From positions 1 to 16,120 of the forward strand of contig JAXDJO010000025.1 of assembly GCA_034667525.1 (NCBI GenBank): a stretch of DNA of 16,120 nucleotides, written 5' to 3'. Position 1 is the stretch's first letter; the number at the start of each line of letters is the position of its first letter. Of the stretch, positions 7,823 through 13,614 are shown piece after piece. The DNA comes from DATAPE01 sp034667525 (GTDB lineage: Bacteria; Actinomycetota; CADDZG01; WHSQ01). Made by a program: the position numbers and the translations under genes. The notes beneath the pieces are model-generated. The model was not told where the DNA came from. It saw only the letters and a list, made by a program, of their open reading frames with translations, and did no database searches.

Positions 7823-8494
7823 ATGAGGGTCCTCGTGATCGAGGACGAACCGAGAGTCGCGAGCGCAATAGGTCGGGGGCTCCGCAACCACGGCTACGCA
7901 GTGGATATCTCGGGCGACGGCGTCGATGGCCTGTGGAAGGCGACCGAGTACGAGTACGACGCAATCATTCTCGATCTGATGATCCCCGGCGTGGAAGGCA
8001 TCGAACTCTGCACCACGCTTCGCTCGCGTGGACGATGGGCGCCGGTCCTGATGCTGACTGCTCGTGGCAGCGTCCAGGATCGCATCCGCGGGTTGGACGC
8101 CGGCGCCGACGACTACCTGGTGAAACCGTTTGCATTCGGCGAGCTCCTCGCGCGGCTCCGATCGCTGACCCGGGGGCGCGCCGGCGAGCGGCCCGCCGTA
8201 CTCGAGGTCGCCGACGTCGTCCTCGATCCAGCCCGCCACCTGGTCCAGCGAGACGGCCGCGACATCCCACTGAGTCCCCGGGAGTTCGCGCTCCTGGAGT
8301 TCCTCATGCGCCGAGCCGGAGCGGTTGTGACGAGAACTGAGATCCTGGATCATGTGTGGGATTACGGTTACGACGGCATCTCCAACGTCGTGAATGTCTA
8401 CGTGGGGCACCTTCGTAAAAAGCTCGAGGGGCCGTTCGGTGGGCCGCTGATCCGCACTGTGCCCGGCGTGGGCTATGTGCTGGACCAGGGATGA
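7823..8494 (+). CDS. OmpR/PhoB-family response regulator, second copy
   Basis: Response regulator of 223 aa starting at ATG 7823 (MRVLVIEDEP), the point where receiver homology begins. A longer open frame from 7658 would start upstream of the promoter boxes and is rejected. Receiver about 1-115: E7/D8, phosphoacceptor D51 (LDLMIPG), T79, K101. Effector winged helix about 125-223 (LSPREFALLEFLMRRAGAVV, VNVYVGHLRKKLE, TVPGVGYVLD). It is collinear with the regulator at 2161-2832 (same length; shared WAPVLMLTAR and GADDYL.KPFAF stretches), so the two are paralogues. It overlaps its kinase gene by ATGA at 8491-8494. Phosphorylation by the neighbouring kinase and binding to the phased boxes upstream are inferred. 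Confidence 0.95.
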   Translation: MRVLVIEDEPRVASAIGRGLRNHGYAVDISGDGVDGLWKATEYEYDAIILDLMIPGVEGIELCTTLRSRGRWAPVLMLTARGSVQDRIRGLDAGADDYLVKPFAFGELLARLRSLTRGRAGERPAVLEVADVVLDPARHLVQRDGRDIPLSPREFALLEFLMRRAGAVVTRTEILDHVWDYGYDGISNVVNVYVGHLRKKLEGPFGGPLIRTVPGVGYVLDQG

Positions 8495-9879
8495 ACCTGT
8501 CGATCAAGGTCCGACTGACAGTTTGGTATCTCGCGCTGCTGACACTGATCCTCGTTGCCTTCGGAACGTTCGTCTTCCTGCGGCTGAAATCTGACCTCAT
8601 CCACGCAGTCGACCAATCGCTTCAATCACGTACTGCCCAGATCACCCTTGGGTACCAGCAAGGTGACCAAAACTTCCAGGATGTGAGCGACGCTTCACTG
8701 CGGGGCCTAGCCCCTAATGAGACCGCCGCCCAGCGACTGTCTGCCACCGGCAGTGTGCTCGACGCTACGGGAGACCCAGCTATTGCCGGTCGTCCGATGA
8801 TCAGTCCCACGGAGACCGCTGCCGCTATGCGGGGACGCCGGATCCTCGAAAGCGTGGTGTTGGGCGCCCATAAGGAACACACTCGTGTACTCGCGTTGCG
8901 CTTACCGGGGCCTGGGGGACCGTCCGTGTTGGTGGTCGCCAGCTCATTGGAAGGCGTTGACACATCGATCCACCGGCTGCTGGTCCTGGCAGTGACCGGG
9001 ATCCCGGTGGCACTGCTCCTCGCCGTCCTCGGTGGATGGGTGATCGCCCGCAAGGCCCTCCAACCCGTGGCCCGGATGACGGCAGAGGCACAACAGATTC
9101 GGGCCGATCGGCTCGGGGACCGGATCGCGATCCCGCCAACGGACGACGAGCTTCAGCGATTGGCTTCGACACTGAACCACATGCTCGGGCGATTGCAGGA
9201 GGGAGTAGACAGCCAGCGAAGGTTTGTCGCCGACGCGTCCCACGATATGCGCACTCCCCTTACCGTGATGGCATCCGAGATCGACGTTGCCCTCGACGAC
9301 CCTCAGCTAAGCAGCAAGGCAGCACGGGAATTGCTCGTGAGCAACCGTGAGCAGGTCGAGCGCATGGCGCGCATGATCGAGAATCTCCTTACACTCGCGT
9401 CGATCGAGGACGGGCAACTGAAGTTGCTTCGCAGGCCAATCGATCTTCAAGATCTGGCAACCGGAGCCGTCGCAAAACTGGCGTCGCTGGCGGCCAGGTC
9501 CGGAGTACAGATCAGTGCGAACGGCACTCCTGCACCGATAATCGGTGACCCCGACAGGCTGACACAGGTCCTCACCAACCTCATTGAAAACGGGGTGAAG
9601 TACGCAGGTGCGGGTGCCAAGGTCCACGTGTCCACCTGGCAGCGGAACGGCCAAGCTGGATGCACCGTTTCGGACACAGGTTCTGGGATCCCTGGCGAGG
9701 CGCTTCCCCACCTTTTCGAGAGGTTCTTCCGAGTGGACGCATCAAGATCCTCCGCTCTTCAAGGCAGCGGACTTGGACTCGCAATCTGCCACGACATCGT
9801 CACTGCACACGATGGGAACATCTCGGTCGAGAGCTCCGACAACGGGACGTCATTCTCAGTAGGGCTTCCCATCGGCTGA
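8491..9879 (+). CDS. Membrane sensor histidine kinase, second copy
   Basis: Sensor kinase of 462 aa, translationally coupled to the regulator gene through ATGA. TM1 about 11-30; extracytoplasmic sensor about 31-160; TM2 about 163-186; HAMP about 187-240 (ALQPVARM onward); H-box FVADASHDMRTPL with H251. HATPase: N-box LTNLIENGVKYA (361-372), G1 DTGSG (395-399), F-box LFERFFRVD (408-416), G2 GSGLGLAI (425-432). All catalytic residues are present. The H-box has Asp after the histidine where the minus-strand kinase has Glu; both are common. The sensor domain contains no cysteine pair or named ligand fold. Its architecture parallels the kinase at 791-2161, which makes cross-talk between the two systems possible. 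Confidence 0.95.
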   Translation: MNLSIKVRLTVWYLALLTLILVAFGTFVFLRLKSDLIHAVDQSLQSRTAQITLGYQQGDQNFQDVSDASLRGLAPNETAAQRLSATGSVLDATGDPAIAGRPMISPTETAAAMRGRRILESVVLGAHKEHTRVLALRLPGPGGPSVLVVASSLEGVDTSIHRLLVLAVTGIPVALLLAVLGGWVIARKALQPVARMTAEAQQIRADRLGDRIAIPPTDDELQRLASTLNHMLGRLQEGVDSQRRFVADASHDMRTPLTVMASEIDVALDDPQLSSKAARELLVSNREQVERMARMIENLLTLASIEDGQLKLLRRPIDLQDLATGAVAKLASLAARSGVQISANGTPAPIIGDPDRLTQVLTNLIENGVKYAGAGAKVHVSTWQRNGQAGCTVSDTGSGIPGEALPHLFERFFRVDASRSSALQGSGLGLAICHDIVTAHDGNISVESSDNGTSFSVGLPIG

Positions 9880-9888
9880 CAGATCGCA

Positions 9889-9921
9889 TTCACCTTCTTG
9901 TTATGGGCCACTTCCTAGGCT
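9889..9921 (+). promoter_or_regulatory. Candidate regulator box and promoter for the small secreted protein
   Basis: TTCACCT (9889-9895) is followed by CTAGGCT (9915-9921), with the TAG 27 bp after the box start. This is exactly the spacing from the middle TTCACCT box to TAG in the promoter at 7744-7787. The second half-site position (9900-9906, GTTATGG) is a poor match. It therefore resembles a weaker or degenerate member of the same regulon. Confidence 0.5.
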
Positions 9922-9937
9922 CGGTACAGACGAGTCG

Positions 9938-9948
9938 GAAGGAGGTGA
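9938..9948 (+). promoter_or_regulatory. Strong Shine-Dalgarno
   Basis: GGAAGGAGGTGA, six bases before ATG 9955, is a near-perfect anti-16S match and the best ribosome binding site in the window. It fixes the start of the small secreted protein and suggests high expression. Confidence 0.8.
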
Positions 9949-9954
9949 ACAAGA

Positions 9955-10272
9955 ATGAAGATGACGAAGATGAGAAAGATCCTCGTAACAGGAATGTCGG
10001 TGCTGGTGCTGGGAGGATCCGGCGTCGGTGCGGCGCTCGCATCGGCGAGTAGGCAGAAAACTTCGACCTCGGCAGAGACCACTTCGACGGTCGACACCGA
10101 TAACATCCAGCTTCAGCAGGGTGACCAGACCACCCCCGATAGCGCGACCACGGCGAAGGCCTCAACCACGTCGGAAACCTCGACAGCGGAAACTTCGACC
10201 GCGTCGGATGGTCCTGGAGGGCACCAAGACCCCGCCGGTGATGTGAATCACGAGTTTAACGGCGAGGAGTAG
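9955..10272 (+). CDS. Small secreted Ser/Thr-rich acidic protein
   Basis: 105-aa protein with a cleavable export signal: basic start MKMTKMRK, hydrophobic core ILVTGMSVLVLGGSGVGAAL, and an ALASAS-type cleavage site near residue 31. The mature part (about 75 aa) is almost entirely Ser, Thr, Ala, Asp and Glu with near-repeats of TSTAET/TSETST. It ends GGHQDPAGDVNHEFNGEE, has no cysteine and is probably disordered. No enzyme domain is visible and I do not recognise a named family. It lies 75 bp after the second kinase gene with its own promoter-like element and an excellent ribosome binding site, and it is followed by a strong terminator. A role as an abundant exported target of the two-component system is inferred. 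Its stop codon lies inside a 26-bp tandem duplication. Confidence 0.8.
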   Translation: MKMTKMRKILVTGMSVLVLGGSGVGAALASASRQKTSTSAETTSTVDTDNIQLQQGDQTTPDSATTAKASTTSETSTAETSTASDGPGGHQDPAGDVNHEFNGEE

Positions 10273-10315
10273 GCGACCCGTTTGGTCCGGAGGAGTAGGC
10301 GACCCGTTTGGTCCG
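10264..10315 (+). repeat. 26-bp perfect tandem duplication across a stop codon
   Basis: The 26-base unit that starts GAGGAGTAGGCGACCC and ends TTTGGTCCG occurs at 10264-10289 and again, without change, at 10290-10315. It includes the final Glu-Glu-stop of the small secreted protein. Because the stop is inside the first copy, the protein is unchanged. The identity of the copies implies a recent slippage or duplication event. Confidence 0.95.
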
Positions 10316-10320
10316 GTCGC

Positions 10321-10353
10321 AGAGAGGAGGGCCGGGAACGGGCCCTCCTCTCT
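10321..10353 (+). terminator. Strong 13-bp hairpin terminator
   Basis: AGAGAGGAGGGCC (10321-10333) and GGCCCTCCTCTCT (10341-10353) form a perfect 13-bp GC-rich stem with a 7-base loop, about 50 bp after the stop of the secreted protein gene. No run of T follows (CGTAACTC), so efficiency as an intrinsic terminator is uncertain. Position and stability still make it the likely end of the transcript. The hairpin also marks the plus-strand open frame that covers it (from 10282) as non-genic at its 5' end. Confidence 0.8.
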
Positions 10354-10489
10354 CGTAACTCAATCAACCCGACCTTCTGGGGTGGGCGGAAGTCGCTGGG
10401 TCAGGTTCCCTCCAGGACAGTGGCGCCGACACGCGGGATACGGCGACCAATATGCCGCTGCAGCATCGCCGCAGATACGCCGCAGTTAT

Positions 10490-10886
10490 TCTCTGTGGCC
10501 CTGTGGGATACCCGGACGACTAGCGGATTGATGAATCCGCAGTTCTCACCCAACGGAAGAAAGACAGTGGCCTTCGGAGGGGCAAGAACGGATCGTGTCT
10601 GGACGATGCGGGCCGACGACAGCCACAAGAGGAAGCTGACCCGAGGAACAACCGGGGGCCTGCAGGTGCATCCGCAATGGTCGCCGAACGGGAAGAAGAT
10701 CGCCTACGAGAGGATTCCGAAGCGGGGTCCCGCGATTCTGCGAGTCATGCGGGGCAATGGGTCCCACAAGCACTCGGTTGCCCCGGCCCGGGTTTGATGA
10801 TCGGATCGTGGTCTCCGGACAGCTGGCACATTGTCTTTTCGTCATCCGAAACGAGCGCACTGATGGCGCTACCGCGGAATCCATAA
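10490..10886 (+). pseudogene. TolB-like beta-propeller remnant, frameshifted
   Basis: In the frame ending at 10797, blades read NPQFSPNGRKTVAF ... VWTMRADDSHKRKLT and then HPQWSPNGKKIAY ... ILRVMRGNGSHKHSV. This is the PD40/TolB pattern (P.WSPDG..IAF ... I..M..DGS....LT). The frame stops at 10795-10797 (TGA). A third blade, GSWSPDSWHIVFSSSE, continues in another frame (frame of 10677-10886), so a frameshift lies near 10760-10800. That frame stops at 10884-10886 after about 1.5 more strands. There is no signal peptide, start codon or ribosome binding site, and the full propeller would need six or more blades. The 5' side runs into the terminator of the previous gene. A short decayed copy; extracellular or periplasmic TolB-like proteins are the presumed ancestors. 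Confidence 0.75.
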
Positions 10887-11128
10887 CCGAAGCCGCTAGC
10901 GGGTCCGCTGTCTACTCCAAGCAACAGCCTTCCCTCGCGATCCGGCGTGCGGAACTACGCCGGACCTCCGCCGCAAGCAAGGGCACGTTCAACCTCCGGG
11001 GCTAATGTCATCAGCCCCCCTACTCCGGGCGTGGCAGGTTCCTCCTCCTTAGGAGGTTGCATAGCACCAAGCATGGACCCTGTGCTGAACGACACGCCGA
11101 TGGCGTTCAACGCTCATCTCGTTCTAAC

Positions 11129-11200
11129 AAGACGACCGAGGGGGCCAAAAGGTAGCAGATCCAGGCCCGATGAAACCTTCGAGCACCCCTCGGTCGTCTT
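11129..11200 (+). repeat. 15-bp perfect inverted repeat before the sigma factor gene
   Basis: AAGACGACCGAGGGG (11129-11143) and its exact reverse complement (11186-11200) are separated by 42 bases. The right arm ends about four bases before the AGAGGA ribosome binding site of the sigma gene, so a transcript starting upstream would fold into a stem next to the start. It could be a regulator operator pair, an attenuating structure or the ends of a tiny mobile or deleted element. Confidence 0.85.
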
Positions 11201-11217
11201 CTAAGAGGATGGGAGAT

Positions 11218-11712
11218 GTGTCCAACGAAGAGTTCAGCGTCCTGTGCGCGGAAGTGCATCCGCGCTTGGTAGGGGCATTGAGCCTCTATTGCGGAGAGTC
11301 TGCCGTGGCGGAAGAGTTGGCCCAGGAAGCACTTGCGATCGCTTACCGGGACTGGTCCAAGGTTCGGCAGGTTAACGACCAGGCCGGGTGGGCGTTCCGC
11401 GTCGGCTTCAATCTCTGCAACTCCTACTTCAGGCGTCGAGCCGCCGAGCGTCGAGCGAACGCTCGAGTTCAGACATCGTCCACGAGTCTGGTCGACACAG
11501 AGCCAGAGGACGCGGTAGCTGTCAGACGATCCGTAGCGCGGCTGCCCCGGCGGCAACGAGCCGCGTTGGTGCTGCGGTTCCTGGCCGACTACTCCGTAGC
11601 GGAGACCGCCCGAATCATGGATTGCCCCGAGGCAACGGTCAAGACCCTTACTCGACGCGGTCTTGCAGCTCTTCGGCTCCAAGACGACATCCAAGAATTC
11701 CGGGAGGTGTGA
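11218..11712 (+). CDS. ECF-type RNA polymerase sigma factor
   Basis: Extracytoplasmic-function sigma factor of 164 aa from GTG 11218, chosen because AGAGGA (11204-11209) sits eight bases before it and region 2 begins at once. ATG 11209 or 11170 would add 3 or 16 residues, the latter from inside the inverted-repeat loop. Region 2 spans about 10-75 (CAEVHPRLVGAL, EELAQEALAIAYRDWSKV, WAFRVGFNLCNSYFRRR), with the core-binding and -10-recognition helices. Region 4 spans about 103-152 (LPRRQRAALVLRFLADYSVA then ETARIMDCPEATVKTLTRRG), a standard -35-recognition helix-turn-helix. There is no C-terminal SnoaL-like extension. It is followed two bases later by a membrane protein gene likely to encode its regulator. 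I saw no autoregulatory GGAAC/CGT promoter upstream. Confidence 0.92.
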   Translation: MSNEEFSVLCAEVHPRLVGALSLYCGESAVAEELAQEALAIAYRDWSKVRQVNDQAGWAFRVGFNLCNSYFRRRAAERRANARVQTSSTSLVDTEPEDAVAVRRSVARLPRRQRAALVLRFLADYSVAETARIMDCPEATVKTLTRRGLAALRLQDDIQEFREV

Positions 11713-11713
11713 G

Positions 11714-12775
11714 ATGCCACGTGAACCTAGCGAGGTCTTGAAGCGAGCGGCGGCGATGCCACAGAAGGGACCAGACATCGGCGCAGCTGTGCGTCGGGGC
11801 GCGTCACTGAAGAGAAGGCGATGCGCATACATCACGGGGGCGGCGATCTTTGTCCTCGCCGCCCTCTCGCTGGGAGCCGCGGCGCTTTCTCGGAGCACAG
11901 CGCCGGTGGTGCCTCCAAGTTCGCGGGCTAATCGCTCCGGATTCGTGACCTACCGTGGCCACAACCCCACCTTCAGCCTTCGTTACCCGAGTACGTGGTA
12001 TCTAGCCCGACGTTCGTTAACACCAAATCTGGCGAATCCGCGTGAGCTTTTTTCCATGGGAACGCGCCCACTCCAGCGGCGCGCCTCCAACTGCGCCCAG
12101 CTTCCCAAGGGCGCTCTTCAAGATCTCTCGAGCACCGACGCCTTCCTATCTATCCAAGAAAGGTCCGGTTCCGGTGCCGGCTTCCGCCCGCGGCCTGCCG
12201 ACTTCAAGGCCATCGCGCGCCCTACCAAACTAGAGTGCGCACCAAGACGCGCTCCGCTCATGATCTATTGGCTCCCATTCCGAGATTCCGGTAGGAATTT
12301 CTACGCCCTGATTGCGATCGGCAAAGACGCGTCTGCAAAGGTTGTGGGCCAAACGTGGAACGCGCTCAACAGCTTCTCGACAACTGAGCAGCCACGAAAG
12401 GCTCAATTGACTCTCGGTCCCAAGACATGCTCTCAGCCGTCCCCCCTCAAAGTCCGTAGGCCCGGCTTCGTCGACGTGACAGCGGTTGTGAAAGGTGGCA
12501 GTGCTAGAGCCGTCGTGATGCAGGGTCGTCCATTTCCAGCAAACGCAGATATCAAGATGGTCTGGAGGTTGACGGGATCAGGGCCCTTGCATCTCTTCGC
12601 TACCGGAGGTCCGGAGGAGGTCAATCCGCGGCAACTCAGAAAACACCTCTTTCCGGGATTGGAGGGCCCAGGCGACGAATGGGGCAGTGTCCTTAAGTTC
12701 CCAACCCCTGGCTGCTACGTAGTGCACGCGCAGCGCACAGGCACCAGCGCTTACATCAAGATCCTCATTCAGTGA
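11714..12775 (+). CDS. Single-span membrane partner of the ECF sigma factor, putative anti-sigma
   Basis: 353 aa from ATG 11714, just after the sigma stop (11710-11712), with GGGAGGTG (11702-11709) as ribosome binding site; an upstream start at 11663 would lie inside the sigma gene. A short cytoplasmic segment (1-37, ending RRGASLKRRR) precedes one transmembrane helix (about 38-58). A ~295-residue extracytoplasmic domain follows, whose first half (YRGHNPTFSLRYPSTWYLARR) has the 'F.L.YP..W' opening of PsbP-like or secreted beta-rich domains. The second half (about 235-353) looks like a separate beta-sandwich ending with a GCYVVHAQRTG strand. The cytoplasmic part lacks the zinc HxxxCxxC motif of classical anti-sigma factors, so the anti-sigma role rests on gene order and topology only. 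Cysteines outside the membrane could form disulfides. Confidence 0.75.
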   Translation: MPREPSEVLKRAAAMPQKGPDIGAAVRRGASLKRRRCAYITGAAIFVLAALSLGAAALSRSTAPVVPPSSRANRSGFVTYRGHNPTFSLRYPSTWYLARRSLTPNLANPRELFSMGTRPLQRRASNCAQLPKGALQDLSSTDAFLSIQERSGSGAGFRPRPADFKAIARPTKLECAPRRAPLMIYWLPFRDSGRNFYALIAIGKDASAKVVGQTWNALNSFSTTEQPRKAQLTLGPKTCSQPSPLKVRRPGFVDVTAVVKGGSARAVVMQGRPFPANADIKMVWRLTGSGPLHLFATGGPEEVNPRQLRKHLFPGLEGPGDEWGSVLKFPTPGCYVVHAQRTGTSAYIKILIQ

Positions 12776-13360
12776 TCGCAGCCATCCGCGCCTCAGCGTT
12801 TCAGTTTGGTAGAGGCCGTCAGGTGATCCCGCTCAAACCCGCAGACTCGATCACGTCCCGGTTACCGATATTAAGGCGAGGGATGACAGGACGCGGTCAG
12901 CATTGCCAACGACACCACCAACGGAAAGATCGTATGCCGGTGGGCATTGGCAGACCGGACGGGCATGTCATGGCGGCAGTCGCAATGCCTGCCTAACTGC
13001 CATCGGTGGGCTCCCCCGCGTTGACGCAATGGTCCAGCCTTCATCTTAAGAATCCTTGGCGCGAGTAAGCACGCTAACCGCGTGTGGATGCCGTGATCAT
13101 CTTCGACCTGAGCCCGCTCCAAACCAGAGATCTATCGCGCGTTCGGGGTCGCACTTCTTGCTAAATCATCACCTGCTCTGGCTCCGTAGGAGATCCGCGG
13201 CGCGCATCGCGATTTGCGCACTTTGCACCCCTGAAATTCTTTGTCTCTCAGGCACAGCGGCCTCGGCATGGTGACCTTGGTGACCAAGCGCCATTTTCGG
13301 CGATTTTCGAGAGCGCGCGAGCGCTCCGAAAAGGGCCTCTGACCTGCGGAAACGCCTTCG
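12776..13360. other. Gene-poor stretch, possible relic integrase tail at its end
   Basis: No intact gene is supported here; the short open frames on both strands lack starts, ribosome binding sites and familiar motifs. Near its right end a plus-strand frame reads MVTLVTKRHFRRFSR and stops at 13340-13342, about 19 bp before the tRNA fragment. Integrase genes beside tRNA attachment sites often end convergently with the tRNA in this way, so this may be a decayed integrase tail. An upstream stop in the same frame (near 13232) shows that nothing longer survives. Confidence 0.4.
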
Positions 13361-13532
13361 TGGGGGCGGCTGGACTCGAACCAGCGACCAACGGATTATG
13401 AGTTCACTCCTGCGAAGTTCGCCTACCTGCGTCTTCGAGTTGTTTTCCCTGGTCAAGTGCCCTTTTCGACTGTCACCGAGTGTCGCCGATTATCAACGGT
13501 TTCCACCTCGCATGGTGACCAAATGGTGACCA
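13266..13532 (+). repeat. GTGACC-rich imperfect direct repeats flanking the tRNA fragment
   Basis: GCATGGTGACC followed after 2-4 bases by GGTGACCA occurs at 13266-13286 and again at 13510-13532, 244 bp apart, on either side of the tRNA fragment. Both can be read as a Met-Val-Thr-... coding tail. They may be recombinase arm-type sites or remnants of two related integrase 3' ends. Confidence 0.5.
13361..13402 (-). other. 3' part of a CAT-anticodon tRNA gene, putative attachment-site relic
   Basis: Minus-strand order: anticodon loop CTCATAA (13402-13396), 3' anticodon strand TCCGT (13395-13391), variable region TTGGTC, a perfect T arm GCTGG-TTCGAGT-CCAGC (13385-13369), 3' acceptor strand CGCCCCC (13368-13362) and discriminator A (13361). 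Everything 5' of the anticodon loop is wrong: the would-be 5' anticodon strand is GTGAA instead of ACGGA, and there is no D arm or GGGGGCG acceptor strand upstream. A tRNA cut exactly at the anticodon loop is the typical footprint of tyrosine-recombinase integration, which duplicates the 3' part of the target tRNA. The CAT anticodon means methionine, or isoleucine if the C is modified. It is not a functional tRNA. Confidence 0.75.
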
Positions 13533-13570
13533 GACTGACGAGTCAAGTTTCGCGTCAGTGAGACCCAGCT

Positions 13571-13614
13571 CGACACACGCGGGTGTCGCGAGACGATGTC
13601 CGCTGTGACGTCTC
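13571..13614 (-). terminator. Pair of short hairpins at the end of the RTX gene
   Basis: CGACAC (13571-13576)/GTGTCG (13583-13588) and GAGACG (13590-13595)/CGTCTC (13609-13614) are two small stems. The second overlaps the RTX stop codon. There is no T-tract on the minus strand. They may help end the transcript, but support is weak. Confidence 0.3.

Noticed and set aside
10282..10489. 5' part of the plus-strand open frame leading into the TolB-like fragment
   Set aside because: It starts with TTG within the tandem duplication and runs through the 13-bp terminator hairpin; no propeller similarity occurs before about 10500.
11107..11898. 263-codon minus-strand open frame opposite the sigma factor
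   Set aside because: It is the antisense shadow of the sigma and partner genes, whose domain motifs are clear on the plus strand.
13361..13435. A complete tRNA-Met gene
   Set aside because: The 5' anticodon strand does not pair with TCCGT, and there is no D arm or matching 5' acceptor strand upstream.
13169..13456. 95-codon minus-strand open frame containing LVRVQPPP
   Set aside because: LVRVQPPP is the well-known false translation of a tRNA T arm and 3' end; the frame simply crosses the tRNA fragment.
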